Shown in pieces: positions 43,756-52,202 of a DNA stretch of 64,000 nt (position 1 is its first letter; every line of letters begins with the position of its first letter). A program made the position numbers and the translations under genes. The stretch lies in contig NZ_FYEB01000012.1 in the NCBI RefSeq assembly GCF_900187445.1, forward strand, positions 1-64,000. The letters are read 5' to 3'. The notes under the pieces were generated by a model. The model did not search any database, had not been told where the DNA came from, and saw only the letters and a program-made list of their open reading frames with translations. The DNA is from Pseudomonas sp. Irchel s3b2 (lineage in GTDB: Bacteria > Pseudomonadota > Gammaproteobacteria > Pseudomonadales > Pseudomonadaceae).

Positions 43756-44715
43756 ATGATGCAAGCGCAATTGTTGAGTCATCGCAGCAGAGTCTTCGAC
43801 CACGCGGACCCTTACGCGGTATCAGGCTACGTCAATCAGCACGTCGGCAATCATTGCCTCCAGATGCCCAGGTCCGGCCGACCGCTGGCCAGCCTCGATC
43901 ATCGTAAATTCGCCAGCCTCGACCTGTGCCGCATCAGTTACGGCGCCAGCGTGCGGGTTATGTCCCATGCGCTGGACAGCATCTATCACTTGCAAGTGTT
44001 GCTGCGCGGCAACTGCCTGTGGCGCGGTCATGGCCAGGAACATTACTTCGCCCCCGGCGAATTGCTGCTGATCAACCCCGACGATCCGGTGGACCTGACG
44101 TACTCCGACGATTGCGAAAAATTCATCCTGAAAGTCCCCACCCGGTTGTTTGAGTCAGTGTGCGAGGAGCAGCGCTGGCGGTATCCGGGGCAGGGCATAC
44201 GGTTTCTGGAGAACCGTTATCAGCTCAATGAGCTGGAAGGTTTCGTCGGGCTGCTGGCGATGATTTGCCAGGAGGCGGAAGCCGCCGAACCGATTCCCCG
44301 GGTGCAGGAGCACTATGCGCAAATTGTGGTCAGCAAGATGCTCGGTCTGATGAAAACCAACGTCATGCGTACCGATCCCGGCTCACCCTCGGCCACGTTC
44401 GAGGCACTGGTCGATTACATCGCGTGTAACCTCAAGCAGGACATCGACAGCGAAGAACTGGCGCGCCAGGCGCGGATGAGCTTGCGTTCGCTGTATGGGT
44501 TGTTCGAACGCAACGCGGGGGACACGCCGAAAAACTACATTCGGCAGAAAAAACTCGAACGGATTCATGCCAGCCTGAGCGACCCGACCTGCATCGTGCG
44601 CAATGTGACGGAAGTGGCCATGGATTACGGTTTTCTGCACCTGGGGCGGTTCTCCGACAGCTATCGCAAGCAGTTCGGCGAATTGCCATCGGACACCCTC
44701 AAACGCCGCCACTGA
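43756..44715 (+). CDS. benR: AraC/XylS-family activator BenR
   Basis: A 319-residue benzoate-responsive activator. The N-terminal sensing domain (YHLQVLLRGNCLWRGHGQEH) is followed by an AraC DNA-binding domain at about 215-319 with two helix-turn-helix units (DSEELARQARMSLRSLYGLF, then NVTEVAMDYGFLHLGRFSDS). Downstream it finds two perfect pairs of TGCA-N6-GGATA sites, which supports the name. It lies in the standard place between cat and ben genes. Confidence 0.92.
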   Translation: MMQAQLLSHRSRVFDHADPYAVSGYVNQHVGNHCLQMPRSGRPLASLDHRKFASLDLCRISYGASVRVMSHALDSIYHLQVLLRGNCLWRGHGQEHYFAPGELLLINPDDPVDLTYSDDCEKFILKVPTRLFESVCEEQRWRYPGQGIRFLENRYQLNELEGFVGLLAMICQEAEAAEPIPRVQEHYAQIVVSKMLGLMKTNVMRTDPGSPSATFEALVDYIACNLKQDIDSEELARQARMSLRSLYGLFERNAGDTPKNYIRQKKLERIHASLSDPTCIVRNVTEVAMDYGFLHLGRFSDSYRKQFGELPSDTLKRRH

Positions 44716-44740
44716 CCTCGCAAACGCCGCCCATCGTTTG

Positions 44741-44852
44741 ATCATTCCCACGCTCTGCGTGGGAATGCAGCCCGGGACGCTCCGCGTCCCTTCCAGAGCC
44801 GAACGCAGAGCGTCCGTTGAGGCATTCCCACGCGGGAGCGTGGGAACGATCA
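44741..44852. repeat. REP-type palindromic cluster
   Basis: It has the same structure as the blocks near 12140 and 30289, with CATTCCCACGCTCTGCGTGG at one side, TGGGAACG at the other and an inner GGGACGCTCCGCGTCCC dyad. It lies between benR and the native ben promoter. Confidence 0.75.
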
Positions 44853-44871
44853 TCAACCACCGACCGCTCGT

Positions 44872-44907
44872 TGCACAAAATGGATACAGGTCTGCACCCC
44901 GCGGATA
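44872..44907 (+). promoter_or_regulatory. BenR operator of the first (native) ben promoter
   Basis: TGCA-CAAAAT-GGATA (44872-44886) and TGCA-CCCCGC-GGATA (44893-44907) are 21 bases apart. They exactly match the XylS/BenR consensus TGCA-N6-GGNTA and its two-turn spacing. It lies 64 bases before the truncated benA'. Confidence 0.88.
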
Positions 44908-44970
44908 GTCCGCCCCATCCCCTCGTCCTAGCATGGCCCTGCCTGAATAAAAACAATGGAGGCGGCGGCC

Positions 44971-45222
44971 ATGACCCTGCGACCTGAATACCTTCACTCC
45001 CTGCTTGAAGAAGACCCTGAGCAGGGCATCTATCGCTGCAAGCGCGAGATGTTCACCGATCCGCGGCTGTTCGACCTCGAGATGGAACACATCTTTGAAG
45101 GCAACTGGCTGTACCTGGCGCACGAAAGCCAGATCCCCAACAACAACGACCTTTACACCCGTGACAACCCAAAAAAATGGACAAAGACTCATCGAAAAAT
45201 CAATGAGTTACAGACTTCGTAA
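44971..45222 (+). pseudogene. benA: Truncated benA (5' fragment of benzoate dioxygenase large subunit)
   Basis: It starts at ATG 44971 with TGGAGG upstream. Residues 1 to about 62 (RPEYLHSLLEEDPEQGIYRC, REMFTDPRLFDLEMEHIFEG, LAHESQIPNNND) are BenA and then homology stops. The rest (RDNPKKWTKTHRKINELQTS) is foreign. No Rieske cluster or iron site remains, so the product cannot work. It differs clearly from the intact benA downstream, so it is not a recent tandem copy. It is the residue of a native gene broken near 45160. Confidence 0.9.
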
Positions 45223-45252
45223 ATGTCCATTTTTTTCAAAGCAAAATGGACA
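45171..45252. repeat. Repeated ATGGACA motif at the benA' break
   Basis: AAAAAAATGGACA (45171-45183) has a perfect inverted copy TGTCCATTTTTTT (45224-45236) and a further direct copy AAAATGGACA (45243-45252). They begin about ten bases after benA homology ends. Reiterated end motifs of this sort are found at ends of Tn7/Mu-like elements. The inner pair could instead be the hairpin terminator of the small minus-strand frame next to it. Confidence 0.5.
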
Positions 45253-45256
45253 ATAG

Positions 45257-45436
45257 TCAGATCCTTTCCTCAAATAAGATCCGCACCAGCTTCAGGCTCA
45301 CCTCGCAGTACCAACACCACAGCAACGATTCAACCTCATCAAAACAATTTCCTACCTTCGGAAACCCCGATGCTTGGGCCTCATTTTCTGTGCTGAACCA
45401 GATGTGATTATCAAGACACTTGCGAGCACCCAACAC
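45257..45436 (-). CDS. Possible small protein, 59 aa
   Basis: The frame from GTG 45436 reads MLGARKCLDNHIWFSTENEA, then QASGFPKVGNCFDEVESLLW and EVSLKLVRILFEERI. The composition is protein-like and the frame is open without start further to 45478. There is no clear ribosome-binding site. A hairpin lies just beyond the stop. It could be a fragment. No family recognised. Confidence 0.35.
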   Translation of the reverse strand: MLGARKCLDNHIWFSTENEAQASGFPKVGNCFDEVESLLWCWYCEVSLKLVRILFEERI

Positions 45437-45872
45437 AGCCGCTGGAGAGGTGGGTGCGCATGGTTTTTCGGATTTAGATCATGCTGATGACGGATCTGTT
45501 TGCGAGCGCAGATGAGGAGGCGCCCTTTGATAGTTTCGATGAAACCGTAGTAAGAAATCATCGCCTACTGCTTGAGACAAGCACGCATCAGTTACGAAAG
45601 GGGAGTGGTTATGGTCGTAGCATGCGTCTTCCGCGTTCTGGCTCCCCATGCGCTTACAGTGTTGTGCCCCAAGTCATTCGGAGTTGTCGCAGTTGGCGGG
45701 ACAGTTTCTTTAATCGGTCGAACCCTTGAAAATCGTCCTTGCTACGGGACTCTTAGCCTCATCGTTCGGCTCTGCAGTCGATGCTCCAGCTCAATCTTTC
45801 ATGCGCGTTTCGTGTTTCCTCTCGGGAGTAGTCGGGGCCATCCATAGCCATCTCTCCTCCCTTCGCAACCTC
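45437..45872. other. Stretch between the benA' break and the second ben promoter
   Basis: No convincing gene. One plus frame near 45726 starts KIVLATGLLASSFGSAVDAP, signal-peptide-like, but it ends after about 65 codons in the promoter region and has no ribosome-binding site. It may be a gene remnant carried with the second ben set. Confidence 0.35.
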
Positions 45873-45908
45873 TGCACAAAGTGGATATCACTCTGCACGA
45901 ATCGGATA
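45873..45908 (+). promoter_or_regulatory. BenR operator of the second ben promoter
   Basis: TGCA-CAAAGT-GGATA (45873-45887) and TGCA-CGAATC-GGATA (45894-45908) again show the perfect consensus and 21-base spacing seen at 44872. The intervening N6 sequences differ from the first operator. It lies 64 bases before benA, so the resident BenR should be able to drive this operon. Confidence 0.88.
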
Positions 45909-45971
45909 TTCCGATTCTCTCCACTTCCTTAATTTGACCTGGCCTGAACAATAACAATGGAGGCCCTGGCC

Positions 45972-47330
45972 ATGTCCCTAGGATTCAATTACCTCAACGC
46001 GTTGCTCGAAGATGATCGGGAAAAAGGCATCTATCGCTGTAAGCGCGAGATGTTCACAGATCCTCGTCTGTTCGAATTGGAGATGAAACACATCTTCGAG
46101 GGCAACTGGATCTATCTGGCTCACGAGAGCCAAGTTCCCGAAATCAACGATTACCTCACCCTAACCATGGGGCGCCAGCCGGTTTTCATCGCGCGCAACA
46201 AGGACGGGGATTTGAATGCCTTCCTCAATGCGTGCAGTCATCGAGGGGCTATGCTGTGCCGTCACAAGCGTGGTAACCGCTCCAGCTACACGTGCCCATT
46301 TCACGGTTGGACTTTCAACAATTCCGGCAAGCTGCTCAAGGTCAAAGATCCGAGTAACGCCGGCTACCCCGATAGCTTCAATTGCGACGGATCTCACGAT
46401 CTAACAACGATCGCCCGCTTCGAGTCGTACCGTGGCTTTCTATTCGGTAGCCTCAAGTCGGATGTCAAACCTCTGGTTGAGCATTTGGGCGAGTCCGCAA
46501 AAATCATCGATATGATCGTTGACCAGTCACCTGACGGCTTGGAAGTACTGCGCGGCGCTAGCTCTTACATCTACGAAGGCAACTGGAAGCTAACCGCCGA
46601 AAACGGCGCAGACGGCTACCACGTCAGCTCCGTGCACTGGAATTATGCCGCTACCCAGAATCAGCGCAAACAGCGTGAGTCGGGTGATGAGATTAAAACC
46701 ATGAGCGCCGGCGCCTGGGCAAAACAGGGCGGTGGCTTCTACTCCTTCGATCACGGTCATCTGCTGCTGTGGACTCGTTGGGCCAACCCTGAAGACCGTC
46801 CCGCCTACGAGCGTCGCGACCAGCTTGCCGAAGATTTCGGTCAGGCTCGCGCCGACTGGATGATCGAGAACTCACGCAATCTGTGTCTGTATCCCAATGT
46901 GTACCTCATGGATCAGTTCAGCTCGCAGATCCGTATTGCCCGGCCAATCTCGGTCAATAAGACCGAGATCACTATCTACTGCATCGCGCCGAAGGGTGAG
47001 AGCGCAGACGCTCGAGCCAAGCGTATTCGCCAGTACGAGGATTTTTTCAACGTCAGTGGTATGGCTACCCCGGACGACCTTGAGGAGTTCCGTTCCTGTC
47101 AGGCAGGTTATGGCGGAGGCGTAGGCTGGAATGACATGTCACGTGGCGCAACCCATTGGGTAGAGGGCCCAGATGAGGCTGCTCGCGAGATAGAGCTGAA
47201 TGCGCTTCTGTCGGGCGTGCGCACCGAGGATGAAGGCCTGTTCGTGCTGCAGCACAAGTACTGGCAGGAAACCATGCTGAAGGCACTTGAAGAGGAACAA
47301 CAACTGATCCCCGTGGAGGCCGTGCAATGA
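45972..47330 (+). CDS. benA: Benzoate 1,2-dioxygenase large subunit BenA
   Basis: A 452-residue alpha subunit, full length. The Rieske [2Fe-2S] centre is CSHRGAMLCRHKRGN with CPFHGWTF (Cys-X-His-X17-Cys-X2-His). The mononuclear iron site follows in NGADGYHVSSVHWNYAAT. With BenB and BenC it adds O2 to benzoate to give the cis-diol. The ATG at 45972 is chosen because TGGAGG lies just upstream; an ATG at 45957 overlaps that site. It is a diverged homologue of the truncated benA' copy at 44971. Confidence 0.95.
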   Translation: MSLGFNYLNALLEDDREKGIYRCKREMFTDPRLFELEMKHIFEGNWIYLAHESQVPEINDYLTLTMGRQPVFIARNKDGDLNAFLNACSHRGAMLCRHKRGNRSSYTCPFHGWTFNNSGKLLKVKDPSNAGYPDSFNCDGSHDLTTIARFESYRGFLFGSLKSDVKPLVEHLGESAKIIDMIVDQSPDGLEVLRGASSYIYEGNWKLTAENGADGYHVSSVHWNYAATQNQRKQRESGDEIKTMSAGAWAKQGGGFYSFDHGHLLLWTRWANPEDRPAYERRDQLAEDFGQARADWMIENSRNLCLYPNVYLMDQFSSQIRIARPISVNKTEITIYCIAPKGESADARAKRIRQYEDFFNVSGMATPDDLEEFRSCQAGYGGGVGWNDMSRGATHWVEGPDEAAREIELNALLSGVRTEDEGLFVLQHKYWQETMLKALEEEQQLIPVEAVQ

Positions 47331-47812
47331 GCCTTTATGAAACAGTGCGGGACTTCCTCTACCGCGAAGCGCGCTATCTGGACGATATGCAGTGGGATGA
47401 GTGGTTGGAGCTGTACGCTGCCGATGCGAGCTTTTGGATGCCTTGCTGGGATGATGATGATCGCCTTACTGAAAACCCGCAGAGCGAAATCTCGTTGATC
47501 TGGTACGGCAACCGTGGCGGATTGGAAGATCGGGTTTTTCGTATCAAGACCGAACGCTCTAGCGCCACCATTCCGGATACCCGCACCTCACACAACATCA
47601 GCAATATCGAAATCGTTGAGCAAACCGAAGGCTTCTGCCAAGTGCGCTTCAACTGGCACACCCTAAGCTTTCGTTACAAGACAACCGACAGTTACTTCGG
47701 TACCAGTTTTTACACCCTTGATGTGCGTGGCGAGCAGCCTCTCATTACGGCCAAAAAGGTAGTGCTTAAGAACGATTACGTACGCCAGGTCATCGACATC
47801 TATCACATCTGA
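47327..47812 (+). CDS. benB: Benzoate 1,2-dioxygenase small subunit BenB
   Basis: A 161-residue beta subunit of the Rieske dioxygenase, with a cystatin-like fold. LYETVRDFLYREARYLDDMQ, WDEWLELYAADASFWMPCWD and TSHNISNIEIVEQTEGFCQV are typical. Its ATG overlaps the benA stop by four bases. Confidence 0.95.
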   Translation: MSLYETVRDFLYREARYLDDMQWDEWLELYAADASFWMPCWDDDDRLTENPQSEISLIWYGNRGGLEDRVFRIKTERSSATIPDTRTSHNISNIEIVEQTEGFCQVRFNWHTLSFRYKTTDSYFGTSFYTLDVRGEQPLITAKKVVLKNDYVRQVIDIYHI

Positions 47813-47877
47813 CCGTGTCGCGAGCTGTCCGGTGCGCCGATCGCGCACTGCGTCGTGACTCGCCTATGAGGTGCAAC

Positions 47878-48888
47878 ATGAGCTTCCAGATCGCATTGAA
47901 TTTCGAAGACGGAGTGACCCGTTTCATCGAGGCTGACGGCCATGAAACTGTTGCCGACGCTGCCTACCGCCAAGGTATTAATATCCCATTAGACTGCCGC
48001 GATGGCGCCTGCGGCACTTGTAAATGCAAAGCGGAGTCGGGTCGCTATGCCCTAGGGGACAACTTCATTGAAGACGCTTTGAGCGAGGATGAAATTGCCG
48101 AAGGTTTTGTCCTGACCTGCCAAATGCGTGTCGAGAGCGACTGCGTTGTGCGCATCCCGACGTCCTCACAGCTTTGTAAAACCGGACAGACGACTTTTGA
48201 CGGCGCTATCAGTGACGTGCAGCAACTTTCTGCAAGCGCCATTGCCTTGTCGATCAAAGGGGACGCATTGACTGGTCTGGCATTCCTACCCGGCCAGTAT
48301 GTAAACCTTAAGATTCCTGGGAGCGATCAGAGCCGCGCATATTCCTTTAGCTCACTGCAGAAGGACGGGGAGGTAAGCTTCCTTATCCGCAACGTGCCTG
48401 GAGGAATGATGAGTAACTTCCTTACAAACGTGGCGAAAGTCGGCGACAGCATGAGTCTGGCGGGGCCTTTGGGTAGCTTTTACTTACGGCCTATTGAGCG
48501 CCCGCTCTTACTGCTCGCCGGTGGCACCGGTTTGGCACCGTTTACCGCGATGCTGGAAAAAATCGCTGAACAAGGGAGCGAGCATCCATTGCACCTTATT
48601 TACGGCGTCACCAACGACTTCGACTTGGTTGAGCTCGATCGCCTGAAGGTTTTGGCTGAGCTCATTCCCAACTTCACCTACAGTGCGTGCGTGGCCAACC
48701 CGGACAGCCAATACCTTCATAAGGGATACGTGACACAGCACGTTGAAGCTTGCCATCTCAATGACGGCGATGTGGATGTGTATCTGTGCGGGCCCCCACC
48801 GATGGTCGAAGCCGTGAGTAATTACATTCGTGACCAAGGCATCACACCTGCCAATTTCTATTACGAAAAGTTTGCTGCGGCGGCCTGA
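47878..48888 (+). CDS. benC: Benzoate 1,2-dioxygenase reductase BenC
   Basis: A 336-residue electron-transfer component. The N-terminal plant-type ferredoxin has CRDGACGTCKC and a fourth cysteine in LTCQ. Then come the FAD-binding fold (RAYSFSS) and the NAD-binding fold (LLLAGGTGLAPFTAML; YLCGPPPMVEAV). It passes electrons from NADH to BenAB. ATG 47878 gives the normal MSFQIALNFEDGVTRFIEAD start. Confidence 0.95.
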   Translation: MSFQIALNFEDGVTRFIEADGHETVADAAYRQGINIPLDCRDGACGTCKCKAESGRYALGDNFIEDALSEDEIAEGFVLTCQMRVESDCVVRIPTSSQLCKTGQTTFDGAISDVQQLSASAIALSIKGDALTGLAFLPGQYVNLKIPGSDQSRAYSFSSLQKDGEVSFLIRNVPGGMMSNFLTNVAKVGDSMSLAGPLGSFYLRPIERPLLLLAGGTGLAPFTAMLEKIAEQGSEHPLHLIYGVTNDFDLVELDRLKVLAELIPNFTYSACVANPDSQYLHKGYVTQHVEACHLNDGDVDVYLCGPPPMVEAVSNYIRDQGITPANFYYEKFAAAA

Positions 48889-49007
48889 CGTTTACTGGGC
48901 TATCCGCATCGTAGGTGCGCTCGTAGCTTCTTTTGTTCCGAGCGCGTACGGCGTCTTCGACGCAACTTTTTCCCATGCTTACGTCGTAAGCTGGAGAAGG
49001 GACAGAC

Positions 49008-49769
49008 ATGAATAATAGATTTCAAAACAAGGTGGCCTTGGTCACTGGTGCTGCGCAAGGCATTGGTCGTGAAGTGTGTTTGCAGCTTAATGCCGAAGGC
49101 GCGCAAGTTGTGGCAGTGGATCGTTCCGAGCTTGTCCATGAGCTTGCTGGATTAGGTATTCTGACCCTCACTGCTGATCTTGAGCGGAGTGTTCACTGCG
49201 CTCAAGTCATGGCAGCTGCGGTTGAAAACTTCGGTCGACTGGACGTTCTTATCAACAACGTTGGTGGAACTATCTGGGCCAAACCTTTCGAGCATTATGA
49301 GGTGGATCAGATCGAGGCGGAGGTGCGTCGTTCACTATTCCCAACGTTGTGGTGCTGCCACGCCGCTTTGCCGTACATGCTTGAAAGCGGCTCAGGTTCA
49401 ATCGTGAACGTTTCTTCCATCGCTACTCGCGGGGTCAATCGTGTCCCCTATGGCGCTGCCAAAGGTGGAGTTAATGCGCTCACCGCATGTCTTGCCTTCG
49501 AGACAGCTGGGCGCGGTGTTCGAGTCAATGCCACCGCGCCCGGCGGTACTGAGGCTCCTCCAAGACGTATCCCACGTAACAGCGACGAGCAAAGCGACCA
49601 GGAAAAGATCTGGTATCAGCAGATAGTCGACCAAACTCTCGATAGCAGTTTGATGAAGCGCTATGGCAGCATCAAAGAGCAAGTTGGCGCAATTCTCTTC
49701 TTGGCCTCTGATGAAGCCTCCTACATAACAGGAGTTACTCTACCTGTGGGAGGGGGAGATCTCGGCTAA
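49008..49769 (+). CDS. benD: Benzoate diol dehydrogenase BenD
   Basis: A 253-residue short-chain dehydrogenase that oxidises and decarboxylates the benzoate cis-diol to catechol. The nucleotide site is VTGAAQGIGREV, then VLINNVGGTIW. The catalytic Ser-Tyr-Lys is in IVNVSSIATRGVNRVPYGAA. It lies 119 bases after benC; AGAAGGGAC precedes the ATG. It is the last ben gene in the window. Confidence 0.94.
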   Translation: MNNRFQNKVALVTGAAQGIGREVCLQLNAEGAQVVAVDRSELVHELAGLGILTLTADLERSVHCAQVMAAAVENFGRLDVLINNVGGTIWAKPFEHYEVDQIEAEVRRSLFPTLWCCHAALPYMLESGSGSIVNVSSIATRGVNRVPYGAAKGGVNALTACLAFETAGRGVRVNATAPGGTEAPPRRIPRNSDEQSDQEKIWYQQIVDQTLDSSLMKRYGSIKEQVGAILFLASDEASYITGVTLPVGGGDLG

Positions 49770-50170
49770 CCCCCACATGCTCAAGCTTTCGTTACGATGA
49801 TTTTTAAACAGGTTGGGGCAATGTTTGAAAGATTAAGTCGTAGGCGTGCGCCGCTACTCGACGGAATGTGACGCTTGATACTCAGCAATCCCTCAGCATG
49901 GCCATGGCCGATATCTATATCCGCGAAAATTGAAAAGTCCTACAAATCTGAAAACCCGCCGCTAGGCGCTCTCCACGATCTGCCAGCCCAATTGCTAGGC
50001 TGGCGTTCGTTAAATAGAGTGAAATTGAATCACCGGACTGACAGCAGAATCCACTTGCCAGGTCGCCAGACCAAACGAGAACTCGTCGCGGTCACTCCTC
50101 AATTACTACAGTGATCTTTAGCCTTTGGCACGATGCTGGCCGAGATTTTGGCCATCAGGTATGCCAGTAC
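49770..50170. other. Gap after benD, no supported gene
   Basis: There is a stem GCCAGCC (49982-49988) and GGCTGGC (49998-50004) that may be a terminator. Short frames (for example around 49875-50114) have no ribosome-binding site. A 24-codon frame at 49797 lacks recognisable content. The benK/benE/benF transport genes usually found here are absent. Confidence 0.45.
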
Positions 50171-50416
50171 CTATGAACAGTCGACTTCGCCAGACAGCCC
50201 GTCCGCTGCTTCAGCCTGACTGAACCCAGCCGGCTTGAGAGCCTTAACAGCCTCGGCAGCCACAGTGTTCCCTAGTTTACCTTTCGGATGTTTCACCAAT
50301 TCTTTGCCAACAAGCTGACTACGTAAAAGCTCAAGTCCTCCTATTGCTTGGGCGCCCAGATGATCCCGCGCCCGAATGAGCGTGAGCGTATATATCACCG
50401 GGCGCCACGACGCCAA
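50171..50416 (-). CDS. Doubtful hypothetical protein or frameshifted tail
   Basis: The frame reads GAQAIGGLELLRSQLVGKEL, then GKLGNTVAAEAVKALKPAGF, a plausible helical protein. Its only start is a TTG at 50416, overlapping the preceding minus-strand gene by 22 bases. It may be a small coupled protein or the tail of the upstream gene after a frameshift. No family recognised. Confidence 0.3.
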   Translation of the reverse strand: MASWRPVIYTLTLIRARDHLGAQAIGGLELLRSQLVGKELVKHPKGKLGNTVAAEAVKALKPAGFSQAEAADGLSGEVDCS

Positions 50417-50667
50417 ACCCTTGGGTCATCAGCCTTTTTCGATTCCATCATGCACAGCCTAGCGAGCTCCACGATCTCGGGATCCGCAGGAGACCTTTTA
50501 TTTTTGATTAGATTCTTGGCTGCTGTTTGCAACCATCGGTTTTGCTCACCAAGCAAAACATATTCGCGGGAATACCTGGTCAGGTTCGCTTTATCCCTCA
50601 AACAGACCCGCTCAAAAAATATTCTGAAATCCGCTAAAGTTTTTTCGAAACCGATCCGTTTAAGCAT
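50395..50667 (-). CDS. Hypothetical protein, 90 aa
   Basis: ATG 50667 starts MLKRIGFEKTLADFRIFFER. The basic helical product (LIKNKRSPADPEIVELARLC) could bind nucleic acid, but no domain is recognised. It is divergent from the next gene with only 26 bases between starts, so their promoters must overlap the opposite gene. Confidence 0.45.
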   Translation of the reverse strand: MLKRIGFEKTLADFRIFFERVCLRDKANLTRYSREYVLLGEQNRWLQTAAKNLIKNKRSPADPEIVELARLCMMESKKADDPRVWRRGAR

Positions 50668-50693
50668 TCATAGGCCAATTTTCCGAGAAATCT

Positions 50694-51278
50694 ATGAGTG
50701 ATAAAAAACGTAGGAAATCCCGCATTACCTTTAAATCTTCCGAAACTTTCATGTTCCCAGGAACCGATGAGTATTTTCGTACGACTGTCAAACTCACAGC
50801 GTCCCAGCTCGTGCGGTTACGGCTGCACGACTTCAATGCCAGCTTTACAGCTCTTCAAGCCTATAATGTGGGATTGGGTTTAACTGAAGCGATCACCAAC
50901 TCCTGTAGCCATAATGGAAGTGTGTCAGATAAGTCAAAATCTCAAATGCATCTTGAATTTTGGAGCACTCTCCTTCAGCGCAATGAGTCGTTTGGATCAC
51001 CAGAAAAATCAGATTTGCTCCAGATTTTGAGAACAGGGAGAAACTTCCTCGTTGTCGGAACCCTATTGGATCCTGATCCTGCAGTGGAGTTTGAAGACGG
51101 TGAAGAGCCCTACTATGATCTGAAAATCGGGCTAGAAGGACAGTATATTTATTTGAGTTTTGGTTGGGTTCGTTGGAGGTTCACCAGCAGCGAAGCGAAA
51201 TGGTTAGCGGAACAGTTGTTGACTGCTGCATTTTTGGCAACAAAGTCGGCGAGGGCCATTTCTCGAGAAAAAGCATAG
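50694..51278 (+). CDS. Hypothetical protein, 194 aa
   Basis: A basic N-terminus (MSDKKRRKSRITFKSSETF) is followed by a mixed domain with LTASQLVRLRLHDFNASFTA and a beta-rich end (YYDLKIGLEGQYIYLSFGWV) plus an Ala-rich helix. No family is recognised. Lower GC than the core genome. It stands alone in the accessory block. Confidence 0.55.
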   Translation: MSDKKRRKSRITFKSSETFMFPGTDEYFRTTVKLTASQLVRLRLHDFNASFTALQAYNVGLGLTEAITNSCSHNGSVSDKSKSQMHLEFWSTLLQRNESFGSPEKSDLLQILRTGRNFLVVGTLLDPDPAVEFEDGEEPYYDLKIGLEGQYIYLSFGWVRWRFTSSEAKWLAEQLLTAAFLATKSARAISREKA

Positions 51279-51534
51279 CTCGGGATCTCAAGAATCGATT
51301 GGGTGCCAGCTAGGAGCAAGACTATGCACGACACTATCCCGTCGATGGAAATCTTGCGTTACCCCAAAAATTACTAGGGCTCGCAACAGCTAGGGGCGGT
51401 TTTTCATTACTGAAAAGCATACCTGTAATTTTGGGGGGATCTCACTTCACGTCCACATACACTTCTCTATATTCAACAATGAACATTGGCGTAATCAAAT
51501 TGGCAAGGTAGTGAACGTTGAGACGGCGCCCGTC

Positions 51535-51987
51535 TCATTCTCTATACCAATACCGCCCCACAGTTGATCTCGGAATCTCTAGCATCCTCATTATCTCTGC
51601 TTGGGAATGGCCTTTTGCTTTTAACTCTTGAACGGCCTTCCATTTTTTCTCCGCCCCATCGATCTGCCGCGAGCGAATTTTTTGGGGTTTCGTGGGGAGC
51701 TGTTCGTCCAATAACGCTATGCCATCGAGCTCCAACAGCGCCGTTTGCAAGATTTCTCGCGGCGATCTCTGTTCGTGCGCAGATTGAACCAGGGCTAGGA
51801 GGGATATGGGATTCAAATTCAGAGCCGAAGCGAGCTCCTGATTAACCTCAAGCGTCGCGGAGGTCTTCAAAGCTTCAAGCTGGCTGATATGGGATTGCGT
51901 CACTGTCCCAGCAATGTCGTGCTGTGAAAGGCCACGGCGTGTTCGAAGCAGTTGCAGCACTGCTGCATACGCCTTCCTTAGAGACAT
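51535..51987 (-). CDS. XRE-type regulator with a second resolvase-like helix-turn-helix
   Basis: A 150-residue protein using ATG 51987 (MSLRKAYAAVLQLLRTRRGL). The first helix-turn-helix is at about 8-62 (LSQHDIAGTVTQSHISQLEA). The C-terminal end AVQELKAKGHSQAEIMRMLE followed by IPRSTVGRYW is a second one, like the HTH of DNA invertases. The linker carries no catalytic serine. A short extension to 52038 is possible. It may regulate the small-gene block on the opposite strand. Confidence 0.7.
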   Translation of the reverse strand: MSLRKAYAAVLQLLRTRRGLSQHDIAGTVTQSHISQLEALKTSATLEVNQELASALNLNPISLLALVQSAHEQRSPREILQTALLELDGIALLDEQLPTKPQKIRSRQIDGAEKKWKAVQELKAKGHSQAEIMRMLEIPRSTVGRYWYRE

Positions 51988-52202
51988 CTGAACCGTCCTC
52001 TGTAAATCAGACGGTATGCCGCGTTTGCCATGTCCCATTCAAATCTATATATTTATCGAGATGGGAGGTTTTTCGACGATGGCTAGATTGACCTCTTGCC
52101 ATAGCCCACGAATACACAGGCTAGGTCGGCATATCACTCGAGTCACGAGCACGGGCCTCACGCTAAATAATTTTCATCAATTGCCACATCAGAGGAATCT
52201 CG

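Noticed and set aside
45726..45932. Plus-strand frame beginning like a signal peptide before the second ben promoter
   Set aside because: It starts at TTG without a ribosome-binding site and runs through the BenR operator; at most a remnant.
44971..46160. benA' and benA as a recent tandem duplication
   Set aside because: The two N-terminal regions differ throughout at the nucleotide level, including at silent positions and within the operators, so they come from different lineages.
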